A stretch of 64,000 bases of DNA from Cytidiella melzeri (Eukaryota > Basidiomycota > Agaricomycetes > Polyporales > Irpicaceae): NCBI GenBank assembly GCA_022592445.1, contig JABYQR010000152.1, positions 37,866 through 101,865 on the forward strand, read 5' to 3'. Below the pieces are notes generated by a model, which saw only the letters and a list, made by a program, of their open reading frames with translations, was not told the origin of the DNA and made no database searches. Position 1 is the first letter of the stretch; each line of letters opens with the position of its first letter. A program made the position numbers and the translations under genes. Below are positions 35,903 to 49,073 of the stretch, piece after piece.

Positions 35903-38900
35903 TCAAGCCTCTAGATTAAAAGCCGTGGTAGTGCTCGCAGACAGCATCTCCCGCTGCTCGTACTTGCGATGCAGACTCGAAAGCTCTGCGACTATCGACG
36001 TATTCGACGGGGACTGTATCAGCCGACGCATCTCTTTCTCAATCCTCTCAGATCCCTCCCTTACAACAGGACACTTTTTGAGCTTGTGCCCTGGGCTGCG
36101 GCCACACACCACACATGTCGGGTAACCACTTTCCTTGAGCTTCTTCAGCGGGGGTCCTGCCCCCTGCAGCGGGGACAAAGGTCGTTTCGAAGATCCGGCT
36201 GTTGTGGGCTGTGGCGCAACTGGTCGTAGCATAGGTCGCGATGGGGGCTGCATGGAACTACCATTGAGGCCATTGAGGTTCGCGATCGGAGTTTTGGGCA
36301 CGATGGGTACGCTTTGGCCATTTTGTTGCTTGCGCGGGTTCTCGACGGGATGCAACGGCTGCCCAAAGATCAGGGACAGCTCGCCACGCTTGTGCAAGGT
36401 CTCATCAATGACTGCAATGGCAGCTTTCTACAAACAGAATCAGTATATGCGCTAAAACGCGGAGCAGACTACTTACTCGATCTTCCAGGCTTTCGTCACC
36501 GGCATGATTCATGAGGATGTAGCGGTACTGAGCAAGATTTTCCGACCGTTCGGTCATGAAGCACGGCTGGTCCCCGTGATTGAGACCGCAAAGTCCACAA
36601 GGCTGCTCTTCAACGCGTGGAAGGGTCGTTGGGGCAGGATAAAGCACAATACGTTCAGGAGAAGCCTTGCGGTTGAGTTCGGCCAGGTCAGCTTTGACAT
36701 CGCCTCCGGACGCTGACCCAGCGGAACTTCCAGCTGACTCGTGCTCGGACGCAGCATATACATCTTCATCGTCAACCACTTTGGCCTTTCTTTTCCCCTT
36801 CTTCACCTTCGAAGGGCCGTCATCATAGTCATATTGCTAAAGCAGGAGACCGCGTCAGTTACCGAGATTCGTATATCGAGAACGGAATACTGCATACCTG
36901 AGCGAACACAGGCGCAGCCTTGCGACGAGTACCGCGACCCGTGGTCTCCACCAGCTCCTCCTTCGCTCGTTCCTCTGCGATACGCTGCAAGGTCCGAGCC
37001 CAAGCATTGTCCTGAGCCTCAAGCTCGGCGTTGTCCGTGTCCAAGTCCTCGAGGGCGTCTTTATCGGCTGACCAAATCTTGGCAAAAGAGAAAGCGGCAG
37101 CTTCTTTCGAAGCGGACTCCTGCTGGTCGCCCTCGGTCTCCGTCTTCTCGATGAGTTTGTCGATGTCGTGATCAGAGTCTACAAAATATGAGCATATGAA
37201 ACCGCTCAGTCATAACACCTGGACTTACAGTGTATATCGCGTGCCGTTGCACCATCCGCTTCGAATAGGGCTTGGGCGCCGAAAGTCAAGATGGATTGCA
37301 CGTCCTTCTCCTCATCGTCCATTTTCTGAACGATGAGATGGTCGAGCACAAGCTTCTTCTTGCCCGTCTGCATGATTCGCTCTAAAGGACATAATTGAGT
37401 AAAAAGTCGAATATAGTGGTCGACACGAACCTTCGGCAGAGTCTTTCATCATGAACTTGAAGACGAGGCAGGTCTTCTGCTGGCCATATCGATGGGCGCG
37501 AGCGATAGCCTAGAACGTGTCAGCAATTGTTGACTGGACGAATCGATAACCAGCTCACTTGAAGATCCTAGAAGCATGAGAATAGTCAGCAATGAACTGG
37601 CGTGAGACAGACTAGCATACCTGATGGGGATTGAAGTCGGGATCGAATATGATCACAGTGTCTGCAGACCACAAGTTGATACCCACGCCACCCGCTCGCG
37701 TACTTAGTATGTAGATGAAGACGTCGGAATCAGGCTTGTTGAAATGATCCATGTCCTTTTGACGGTTCGCTTGCTTCGTGTTTCCGTCCTGGTAACGTCG
37801 TGCGCGTAAGGATAACGTTGGTACCTTAGAAAATTGCGGATGCTTACCAGACGGAGGAACTTCAATCCTTCTCCTTTGAGATAGTCTTCGATGATGTCGA
37901 GCATAATCACAAACTGAGGAGACTTAGAAGGCTATGAATCTGAGGGAAAAGAACAACGTACTTGACTAAAGAGCAGAACGCGATGTCCGCGAGCTTTGAG
38001 CTTCGGTAGCAGCATTCGCAGCATCATCAGTTTGGCACTGGCCGACACGAGATTTTCGTGCGTTTCCTTTGCCGACAGGCCAGTCGGCTCCATATCCGGT
38101 GTAGTGAGATAGGGATGCTGGAGACACCTATTCGGCATGTTTGCACAGAGTTGAGGCTTATAAGGTTGAGACTCACTTGCGAAGCTGCATCAGCATGTTG
38201 TTGATGTTCGTCTTGTTCGCCGCCGCATTCACTTTGGTTCCCCCAGCAGTTGCGATGAATTGCAGAGCCTTCACGTTTTGAGCTGCGCCTGGTAAGAAGA
38301 CAGCCCACGGAGCGAGTTGATCAGTACTTACTCAAGATCGACTTATACGTCTCCTTTTGCAGAGGAGTCATGCTGATCGGTACAATAACTTCGTTCTTAA
38401 GGCGGATCGGATGCTCAGAATCATCAACTCCCAATGCAGAGACTGCACGTACCTTGGGAGGGAGTTGGAGCACCTCAGACTTGACTCGGCGCAAGAAGTA
38501 CGGACGCAGCCTCTCGTGCAGTTGCTTGATTTTCTCTTCTGTAAGTTCTTCGTATTCTTTCTCAAGCGCTTGCAGATTGTTCCAGTCGTCTGGATCCAGG
38601 AAATGCATGAGGTTGAATAGCTCGCGAATGTTGTTGTTGAGAGGTGTCTAGACGATGCTTGAAAGTCAGACGGGTTAGGAAAACCGTTGATCGTGCTTAC
38701 GCCGGTAAGTATAATACGATGTACGAGATTTAGCTCCCTCAGCTTCTTGAAGAGCAGACTGCTGTCGCCTTTCACTGTTGGCACAATTAGGTATATCCTC
38801 ATGATGCAATGAAGGGTATAGGCTTACAACGCTGCCCTTCGTCGACGATCAAGGCTTCCCAGCGAGGAGTGCTCTTGAAGACGCTCATCGAGTCTCGTGC

Positions 38901-41900
38901 AGTCGTGATCGTTTCGTAAGTTGTCACCAAGACATGGTACTTTGCTTTCTGAATGCCGCTCGCAGCTGTCGAGTGGAAAAGCTCGTACTGCTTGATAACA
39001 TCGCGTGACTTCGCATCTCCGTAGAACGGGACTACTCTAAGATTGGGCGCCCAGCGTTCGAACTCTCTGACCCAGTTGGTGATCGTGGAGTTTGGCACAA
39101 CGACCAGTACCGGACATGCGGGGTATGAGCCCTGGACTCCATTAACGATGCTCCCAATGAACGTCACGATCTGGACTGTTTTGCCCTACGACAGATCCTC
39201 AGCTCTCCGAAATTGAACAGTTCAATCGCCTTACCAAGCCCATCTCGTCTGCCAAGATGCAGTGTTGTCGGTCGCACCAGTTGTCGCATAGCCAATTCAC
39301 CCCGTCGACTTGGAAGGGCATGAGCTTGTACTGTTCGCTCTGACCCAGTTGGGGTTGCGACTCGTGGGTAAAGGCGTATTTGCGCATGAAAAAGTGTTTC
39401 GGCCATTTCTTCATGGACTCCAAATCTTGTTTGGATGGCTGACGCACTTTCACCTGTCGCGCCTCGACAAAACGGCGGAACGCAGATTCAAACGCCGCAT
39501 ATCCAGATGTTGCCGGTCGAGGCGGTGAGTCCCAGGTAGCTGAGGAGCTGAGGTTAGCGACCCGTTAGCTGTAACTTGAGACACATACCATTATCGTAAC
39601 CAAGGTCCTTCCATTTAAAGAATCCCCACACCACTCGGTCGATGTCATCGACGGATAGCTGCTTCTTGTTACGTTTGCAAAACTCCTCGACGGTTTCAAC
39701 GAGGTCCATGCTAGGCTGCTCTCCTGTATCGTATGCAGCCTCCCTCTCCGACTCGAAGTCGTCCGGCTCAGGGTCGCTGTCTGTTCTGATTGCATTTGTG
39801 TTCTTCTTTTTCCCTTGCCTACGACGGGCCAGTCGCTTCTGAGGAGACCACAGCAAGACGTCCAAAGCACGATCTACGGTCTTCCATGCAGGCTGGATCA
39901 AATTCTCAGCGTCAGGAACTGCGTCGGGAACGCCTGAGTGTGGTTTGTCATCGTCAGACCCTTCTAAATCTTCCTCCGCCCCAACTCCAAAAGTGGACAC
40001 AGGATCGTCAACTGGCCCGCCATCGGCATGCGCTTCAGGTGCGGGCTCTGGTAGCAACGTAACTGCCGATCCGCGCTCCAGGAAATTCTTCAGCTTCGCC
40101 TGCGACGTCGCCAGTAGCCACATGTGAGGCACCCATTGCACTCTCTTGTAACTACGATCGGTCCACTTGATGAGATACTCCCTAGGAAGAGCATCCTTGA
40201 AGTGAGGCGCGGTCCCAGGTGGCAGTTTCGGCTCGACCGCATTCTTCGGATACGGTCTCCAGGCTAAGATGAATTCTACGGAGTATACGAACGAACGGCA
40301 ATCCGCGCATTGCCAGCCGGTGGTTTGTTGGTAGTACTCTGCCAAGTCAACCGCACTGTACTCTGCATCGGGATCCTCTGGCGGTGGAGGAAGATGTGCG
40401 TAATGTGCCATTCTCTTGCACAACGAGCATCGAAAGAGGAGTTCGTCGAGAACGCTATCATTCTCATGTTCTTCTTCTTCTGGCACACCCGATTGCAGAG
40501 CAGCGTCGGACATCTCGACGTCGCCGTCGGCTTGTATAGACCCTTCCTGCGGGACTTTTTTTACTGTAGGAACGACGCCCTCCTCTAGGAGAGCAACTTC
40601 CTTGCAACAGTAACAAATACCGCCTCGCATGCAAGAACCGCAAATAAACTCCGTTGTCTCAGAAATTGAAAGGTCAGACCTTCGAGACGGTTCGCGGGCC
40701 TTATGACGAGCTAGCCCTTCTTCGTCCTCATTCGAAGGTTTCGACATCAGCCACTCTTCACGGGCTTTTCCATTGGCTGCCCTGATGATTTCATCTCGCT
40801 GCGTCTTAGCCAAACAGCCCCAGTGAGCTACTACGGGACAGCGCAAGCTGACAAATAAATTCAGTACAAAGTCGATAGTGTGTAGTAAGGGTCACTCACC
40901 ACCTAACCCATCCACCTAACCTCACGATTTTCCCCACGTCGTCATCATCGTCGTCGTCCTCGAAGTCGTCTTCGCGACGCGCCTTCCGCTTCTTCGGGTG
41001 CTTCTTACGCAAACGCCTCAGCTGAACGTGCGCAGGAAGACCGTTACACTTTGCACAATCGCCTCTGTGCGCGCGCAAAACAGCTGTTTCTTCATCCGAG
41101 TCATAATCAAGAGTTGACACTTCTCTAAAACGACCGTGTGCAGGTCGAGCAGCTTTGCTTCGTGAGACCTTCTTCTTCTTCGGCTGAGGAGTCTCCCCGT
41201 CCCCGTTACTTTCCTGTCCCTCATCGTCGGATTCTTGGTCGTCTAGATTCGCTCGAGCACTCCGCCTCGAGCGAGTTGACTTGCGCTGTATAGGACTCAT
41301 CGGCCTCGCCAGTGGATCTTCGTCGTCCGAGTCGTCGACATATATAGCAGAATAGTCTGGGCCTGCCTTTGTACGCGTTTTCACAGGGCTGAACGGTAAA
41401 GGCTTGCCGCCATTCTTCGTCTTCCGGGTGCTGCGACGCATAGCGGCAGGCGAATCACTGTCTTGCTCGTAGTCTTTTCCATCTCCGTCTGACTCTGGAG
41501 TTTCATAGTCTGGCGTAAACTCGGTGGCGGCGTTGTGAGCGGGGGGTTCCGTGGCATTCCTAATGCGAGAAGTGGGATGTATGTAGCTAGCTGTGGGGTC
41601 GAAAGGTTCTAGTTCATTGTCCTCTTTCTTCTGCTCTAATTTGGGTGTCAATCATACTCTTGAGGAGAATAGACATGTACACACCATATGCTTTGACCAG
41701 GTGGGGGTGCTGGTTTGCGAAACGCTCGGCTGGAAACTGTGACACGTCTTCTGTATGTTTAAAAAACTTATAAAGAAAAAGACGTACTCTAAATGCCTGA
41801 CCGTTCAACAACCTGACGTAGTAGTACTTCTGGGTTCTCGCTTGCACTTCTCCAATAACGGCCTCCATTTCTCGCTCAGGAAACGCCTCATCATCCGTCA

Positions 41901-42135
41901 CAGAACGTTCCGAGAAACCCGATTCGTACAAATTTCTTTCTGCTTTGGTCAGCCTGCGTAGCTCGATATAGACGGACATGTCATTTGCCGGTGGTACAGG
42001 GGCCAGCCAAGATGCGTCGATGGACTCGGTGCGTGAAAGTGGCGGCATTTCAGAGGATCCTGCATCTCCAGGCTGAGAACCCAAAATTCCTGGAGAGCTT
42101 GACGAGGCGTGGGCTTCGAAGCTGCCCGTAGGCAT
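35903..42135 (-). CDS. CHD-type chromatin-remodelling ATPase, Mit1/Mi-2-like
   Basis: The largest gene here: start 42135, stop 35903, roughly 1,800 aa with many introns. In order: an acidic, basic-patch N-terminus ([10 protein letters not shown], many Asp/Glu and KKRK blocks); a PHD-type zinc finger split by a linker (CAKCNGL, then [23 protein letters not shown] and CSLC further on); a chromodomain-like part ([18 protein letters not shown] and [19 protein letters not shown]); helicase motifs [43 protein letters not shown]-like and [19 protein letters not shown] with HRYGQQK. The C-terminus has [13 protein letters not shown] and [15 protein letters not shown], two further Cys/His clusters. In fission yeast Mit1 is the remodeller of the silencing complex SHREC. 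The role here is inferred: nucleosome sliding in heterochromatin. Confidence 0.87.
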
Positions 42136-42690
42136 TGTCGTTGGTGAGAGAAGAGGTAGAGGACGCGAGATGTCGCGTCGCGTACACGGTCAATAAATTA
42201 CGGAGCACGCGTTGTTTACCGGGCGCTCGTTTGGCTGTGGGCTTCGATATTTAGGGCATGTACAATTCTACTGACAAAATGCTCTCAGGTGGTTGCATAT
42301 GCATGACATCCTCGTACACAATTCAGACATGTTAAGTCATACACGATCACGTCGGTACGATTGAAGGTGTTGAAGTTTCATTGAAGTTTCAGCTCGTGTT
42401 GCCATCTGCAGCGCATTTTGCGCCATCATCTTTCTTCGATGGTGATTTTGACTTCATACCGGTTTCACTGTTTATACTGTATACTTCCGAATCCACAAGT
42501 ATTACTCTAAACAGCTTTTACGTACATGTGTATCAGCCACGAAATTTGTAACTCAAGCTCATAGCGATATTGAGTCACGCCGACGACCCTTCATGCTTTA
42601 CCCCACGCATAATTTTTTTCCACAACGACTGAAAGCACCCTTACGAGCACATAGAAGATTGCATCTGATCAACTGTACTTGATTGGTCTT
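42136..42690. other. Intergenic DNA, 555 bases
   Basis: It contains the CHD-like gene promoter and the lipid-droplet hydrolase 3' flank. I see no gene. Confidence 0.5.
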
Positions 42691-43944
42691 TCAAATGACA
42701 TTGCCGACGTGCAGCCATGCATAACACTGCTCTGCGACTTGTTCGCCGTGATCTGTCCACAGTGCCAAGCGTGAGCAGTAGAAAGTGAACGACATACAAT
42801 AAAGACTCTTACTGATACAAAATGAGTGTGGTATATCTGGATGACCGCGTGCGATTTTGACGTTGTCTTCGTCCGCTTCGAAGGCCTGCATGATAGTCTC
42901 TCGATATTTACCGACCCAGTCGTCTGATTCGCCAAAGTAGAGGTGGATGCGATGGCTATGCTGCTGAAGCAATTGTACGTCAAGATCTGTGATTGTTTTC
43001 ATTTCGTCGTCTGCCAAAGTCAGAGCGTTGTATATCGAAAATGGAGAGCTTAGGAAGCCACGTAAAACCTGGCATTGGCTGGTGGGCCAGTCTCCGTACA
43101 TCGTATAAATGACTTGCATGGGAACCAGTCGAAGGGCGTACGATAACCAGCGCAAGATACTAGGAAAGGGCCATTTGAACAAGCGCTGCCAACGAGGTCT
43201 TCAGTACTGCTTGTGAAGATTGCAAAACGAAGCATACCGCTCGCCTAAAGTGAGCAGCGCATGGTATCGTTTGATTAGGTTTGTCGGAAGGAGTCACGTA
43301 CAGTAAGCTTGAGCCCATTTGGTGTTTCAGTCATGTGGCAAATTGTGGGAAACAGAAGAATGACGGAGTGAACGAGTTCTGGCCTTGCTTTCAACACCTA
43401 AATCAAATATTTCAGACCTGTTCATGGTTTACAATGTGGGTAGAGCACTGACTTGTAACGTAAGCCAGCTACCTACGCTGTGCGCCATTATGGACAACTT
43501 GTCGTATTGGGATTTCACAGCCTCAACAATATCTAGGACACCTTCTACCTGTGCTGACAAGCAAGTAGCCGTGGTTCCATCCTTAGGGTATTCAATTCCG
43601 GGTGTATGGCCAATAAGAGCATGCCCCAGTATGTTTACTTGACCGGCGGCCTTTTCGTGAATCGCTGTCAAGAACGGCGTATAGAAATCCAAAAGGCCAG
43701 GATTGCCTACAGTCAACCTGCGTCAGCGATATATCAATGCCTTTGCGGACAAACTGGAGGACAAACCGGTTATAAACATCACGCAGCTCTTGCTGTCATT
43801 CAAACTTGGCCACCACAGGGCATGCGAGAGCGAACACAAACGCTTATGCCGAAAGACTGCGTTGATGTAGTGTGCCGGTTGCGTTGAAGGCTGACCAGGT
43901 AGCTGCTTGTCCAGGACATCCAAAAATGAAGGGAGTTTCGACAT
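42691..43944 (-). CDS. Lipid-droplet-associated hydrolase (LDAH-like, alpha/beta hydrolase)
   Basis: The start is the ATG at 43944 (MSKLPSFLDVLDKQLPG). The signature FITGNPGLLDFYTPFL is made by splicing and matches the conserved N-P-G-L/x-F-Y-x-F block of LDAH proteins. GHALIGHTPG follows. The nucleophile elbow is MAHSVGSWL, where the first Gly of the usual G-H-S-x-G is Ala. The catalytic acid region is HLYFGESDDWVG and the His is in IPHSFC. The family acts on lipid droplets in sterol-ester or triacylglycerol turnover, though its enzymatic activity is debated. The end at 42691 follows a last exon coding EQVAEQCYAWL. It is divergent from SEC8 with 242 bases between start codons. Confidence 0.8.
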
Positions 43945-44186
43945 TGCTTCGAGTAACAAGGGCTCGCGTCCTTCAGAGGAAACTACACGATGAGTCTCCT
44001 AAGACGCGGCCAAAGAGAAAGACTAACCTGTCACGGTGGTCAATGCGTGAAGTTGAAGTGAGTACTCTCTGGACCACGGTGGCGGCTCCCGATTTGGCAA
44101 TGCGCATCATTCATGTATCTGCGCTTCGAATGCCAGGGTTGCGCTCATCTTCATGAACAGCGTGCACGACCAGCCGACCCCATTTC

Positions 44187-47100
44187 ATGTCGCGTGTTCC
44201 TCCCTTTCCCGCTGTTCGACGTCCTCAAACACCTAGTGCAAGTGATCATGACCACGTACCCAATACCACTCGACCACTACAGATAAATCGCCCGCCGACT
44301 CGACCAACCACTCCAAGCACTAGAAACGCGCAGGCAGGTCCCTCAAGCTCTCCACAGAATGGACCTATACGCCCTCAGCGATCCGGACTGAGAGGTCGCC
44401 AAGTCTCTGAATACTCAAATTCGGACAGGGCATCCATCGACTCGCGTTATGGTGAGGTCAGAGACAGTCGCGACAGTTCAAGATTACCTCCCTCGCGACC
44501 ACCGCGAATCGAGCTCGCTGGTGGGTCGAAACCATCCAATGGAAGGCTGGACAGTGGTGGTGTTCTCAGTCCCTTGTCGCCATCATCCGACGTGGAAGTG
44601 TCGTCCGCTGGTGCTGTGGCAATGTCCGCATTCCAGAGCGCCATTGCACGGCGTAGAGGAAAGGCAGCTGGGGATGACTACGCAGATGCAGAGTACGAGA
44701 GGGAGAAGCAGCGGGAGATTGACATACAAATGGATCGTCAAAAGAGGATCAGGGACAAGGTCCCGGGAAGGAGACCTGCGAAACCTAGGGCGGGTGACAT
44801 CGACGGTGACTTTGAAGCCTCGTCTAATTGACTTACACTGACATTATCAATAGCCATACTAGACGAAATAAAAGATGAATGGGAGGTTGTCACAAATCCA
44901 GACGTGAGTTTCCATGTCTCTATAAGCCTCAAGGTATACTGAGCCAAGCAGTTCAACTCGGTCGACCTAGCTTTACAATTGCTCGACGACTCGTCTCTTG
45001 GCAAAGATATGCGATCGTTTCGCCAAACCAAACAAATGCTTTCCAAAGCGTTGAAGGGTTCCGTCGATAGTTCGTGAATTCTACTATATGGATGGCTAGT
45101 AGCTAAAAGATCCATAGAGCACTACCAGGCCTTTGCCGCCTCCCTGCCACACCATACAGCCTTGATGTCTAGGTTACAGGCAATACAAACGCAGATAGGC
45201 GAAGCTCGCACAGCACTGCAAGAGTCCAAAGAAAACCTTGGGGGGAAACGAGGAGATCTGGTGCAGCTTAGAACACGTACTCAAACCTTGGAGGAGATGC
45301 TGCGCATCCTCGATCAGATGTGAGTGCATTCACTTCAGTCCATATGAATGATGCTCAGCTGTTGTAGTGAGTACCTGCGGTCTGTGCCTGACGTATTGGA
45401 GAGTTTGATATCAGAGAAGAGGTTGTTGCAAGCGGCGGTTCTACTAGTTCGAAGTCTCAAGCTCATTAACAAGCAAGATATGATTGACATTGGAGCGCTT
45501 TCCGATCTTCGAAGTGACCTCGCAACGCAAGAAACGGTATGATTGGCAATGTCTTCCAACTTTGGCGGCTGGAGCTGATGCTAGAGCATTCCAGCTTATA
45601 CGTGATATCCTGGTCGATGAGCTTCACAGCCACTTGTATCTTCGTTCGCTGTGGTGTGATGCACGGTGGGCTGCATACGTACCTAATCAGCAAAGTTGTA
45701 AGTCCCGAGAGATTTGACGTGTCTCATCTGATGACTTTCGTAGTCCCCGTCCTTGAATCCGAAGAAGATCATATGGCAACAAGCAATATTCCAAGCTCGC
45801 CTGATTCGCCATCTCATTCGTCAAGTAAAGCGAAACGCCTCAATCAGTATCTGGATGCTCTGCATGTGCGTCCTAACGAAGCACCGCTTGAGGTCGACGA
45901 ACAGAACTACCGCAACAGCGCTTCTGCGTCCGGTTTACAGGCTGCGTCGAGTATAGTGTCCCTTGCTTCCCGAAGTTCACTAACAAACATCATGGGAACG
46001 TCCTCGGTGACCAATGCAGCCGCCTTGTCGTTGATTCGTGACCCTGAGGCCGACTCTTTCACGTATATAGAGACTCTGCTGGAATCTTTGGCTGTTCTCG
46101 GAAAACTAGGACATACCTTGGACATCGTTTCTCAGAAACTTCCTCAGGAGATCTATGCTTTGGTTGAAACGACTATTGACGAAGTGGCTGAGAGGGCAGA
46201 ATACGGGCGGCGAACTTCTATAATTGGCTCCCCTGTCTCTTCCTCAAACATAGGACGGGACAGCGTTTATTTCCTCGCGGACTCTACCTCCATGGCTCCG
46301 AACTTGGTGGGTTCTTCGTTTGCAGCAAGTGCGAGCGTTGGTGAGCGAGGCGCCCTGCTTCCAGCCTCCTCGTTGCGATTAGCGGCACTCGAAATGTCGA
46401 CGAAGCATATGGACCAGGAGATATTGAGAGATCTCTTTTGGACTTTGTATTCAAAGCTGGATGCTGTCGCACAAGGACTGCGTGTAGTGTACGAGGTTTC
46501 GAATCGAATAGGATCAGTGAGTGCAAAGACTAGATGACGCCGTCTTGTTAAGCGATGTCCTGGGTATTGACGCGATCCACTTTAGAGACGAGACTTCAAA
46601 GATTCCTCTGGTACAAAACCTGGCTCTCTGTTCCCTCTGGCAGAGATATGGGACCCAGTTCAAGCTGAGGTACTGGAGCGTGATATGTGTATAGAAAATG
46701 TCTCATCGAGCTTCGCTAGATCCGCACTTTGCTCAATGACTATATCACGGACGAAGAGCAGGGTGTTGTTTCGGGACGAAACCCCATATCCTCCATCAAT
46801 GAGGTCCTTCGGAGCGGCAGGTATTTCCGCGACAAGTCAAAGGTTGGTGGCTGAGTTCCGAGCTGTGACGTCGGCTCAATTTTCCGCTTGAAGCCGGTCT
46901 TCCGTTTTGCAGACACCGATATCAAGCTGTCCACGAAGGTGCTCAAATCTCAGGAGGACGAGCTAATCAAGGTTCTGAAGGATACCGTACCAGGCCTGGT
47001 GCAAGGATCTTCTGAGAGTGCTGTACAGGCTACACTATCAGCTGTGGGCTCTGATGACCGGTTATTGGGCCCTGGCCAACACCATCGAATGCTCATACAT

Positions 47101-48950
47101 GCAGATGCATTTCACGTCAGCGTTCTGTTCCAGCCCACGTTGGCATTTATGGAACGCCTCTCGGAAATTCTTCCATCTGGTCACGAGACAAGTCGCGCAT
47201 CAAGCTTGCTTTTGGATGAATTCGTGTTGAATGTGTATCTACCCCAGCTCGAGGACAAGGTGTCCGATATCTTCCATCACGCTGTGACAAGTAAGTTAAG
47301 CCATAGGACGCTCACAGAATTTCGTATTGACTTCGTCCAGGTCCCGATGCCTTCCAACCGGATTCGACCTCGAAACAGCTGTCGCCGCAGCCGCTTGTCA
47401 AGGTGAATTGTCTTCGCGTCTCCTCGGTGCATTCACTTATACCGGCGATATAGGTTGTGGTTCATCTTCTAGCGTTAATCAATTCATTATGCGCTATGCT
47501 ACGAACGACTCCTTTCCATCGGGAAAGCTATGCTAGGCTTATACTGACGGTCATCGTGCAGTTTTACCAGCGCTGTAGCGATCGCTTTCAGAACCTGGTC
47601 TCGCTGAAGATCGCTGACGATCCGGAAAGCACGTCGCGTATAGCTCTCGCGGCTCAGTGGGTTCAGAGATCGGAGGTCATAGCTTGTCTGTCAGAACTAT
47701 GCAACGTCATCATCGATGAAAAAAGCACAGTTCCAGCAATTCAACTGTGCAGACAGGAGAGCCACCTAGAAGGCCAGCTGCTTGGAGATCGCACGGTCAG
47801 CAAAGACGAGATTATAGCTTCGACCCGCAACCTTTCTGCTCTTGCTAGCCTGTATCACAGTGTTGTAAGTGTTTGTGTGCTCGTATATTGTTTATGCTTC
47901 TGATCCTCGCTCGCCACGTAGGCCTGGTTTGCTGCGGAACTGGACAGGTTGAAGGCCGCTCCGGCAACGGCCCTTTCCCCCACCACGCCCATGAGACTCG
48001 AGCCAGTGAGCGTAATGACACCTTGGTCGCCATACATGCCCTCTATACGCATCGGTCTGGACGAGCCTCTTGCTCTCCCATTGTCGGCCGCGATGGCTTT
48101 GTGGGTGCTTTCAAAACATTGTATCATAAACTGATGAGACTCATTCTAATGCAGACGATTCCAAGCTCTACACAAGACCTACGAGCAGCTATCTGAATCA
48201 ATACTGCAGACAATTCGAGTGGACATTCGTTGTCGAGTGATGCACCATCTTGATCTCGCTCTACGACACGTCAGTCCGCATGTTACACGCGTTCGGTTCC
48301 GTTAGCTTACGGGTATAACCAGGGAAACTATCGCATTGACGTCGAGGCCTCGGAGCCAGATCCTCACGTCGTCGATCTTAATGCCGAACTTGCCACTTGC
48401 GATGAATTTGCCTCAGTGTTCCTTCCAGCCAAGGAGCGCAGGTATGCAGTTGAACCTCACATGGTTAACCTTGTACTTACTTAGAGGTCAGATTCGTCTT
48501 CGAGGGCCTAAGCCATCTCATGCAGAGCTTGCTCGTGAGCAACGCAAAGTACATTCGTGCAGCCAACGCGAATGGAGTCAAGAAGATGATGAGAAACATT
48601 CTGGCACTTCAGCAGAACATCAAAACAATTGCTCTCGAGACCCGCCACGTCGAATTTGAGCGAGCAAGGAACTACTACTCGCTCTTCTTGCTTTCACCCG
48701 CAGTATGTCTCATCTTCCTTAAATCTCCCACACCGGTCTCACTGATCCCTTGTAGCAACTACTCGACACTGTACGCAGCAAGCAAGAGTTTACCTTCGAC
48801 GAATACAAGATTATCCTCGATCTGCAATGCGGGGTTGACCCAACGCTGGGCGAGAAAGCTTCTAATCAAGCGACGGACCGCAGTTATAGTATGTATGTCA
48901 TCGAACTGCACGGCTTGGAGTTGGAGAATTCTGCGGGGGACGTTGAGTAG
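44187..48950 (+). CDS. SEC8: Exocyst complex component SEC8 (EXOC4)
   Basis: The start at 44187 opens a Pro/Ser-rich, disordered N-terminus of about 200 residues. The Sec8 N-terminal region then follows: ILDEIKDEWEVVTNPDFNSV, the coiled coil SRLQAIQTQIGEARTALQES, and the signature LRSVPDVLESLISEKRLLQA. The middle and C-terminal parts, broken by about a dozen introns, continue through RNYYSLFLLSP and EFTFDEYKIILDLQCGVDP, ending at 48950. SEC8 is one of eight exocyst subunits that tether secretory vesicles at hyphal tips. Length is about 1,150 aa, normal for a fungal Sec8. It is convergent with the LYR gene, only 123 bases apart. Confidence 0.9.
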
Positions 48951-49073
48951 CAAGAATAACCGACTAGAGTCCGTGGAGTTCGTCAGGATGATTTGGTTTT
49001 GGACACTCCGGAATTATTTATCACCTTTGCTTAGCTGTAACAACTACTCTCTACTATGACCGCATCAGCGATA

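Noticed and set aside
36741..37154. 137-codon plus-strand frame
   Set aside because: Antisense to the CHD-like coding region; Arg/Pro-rich shadow.
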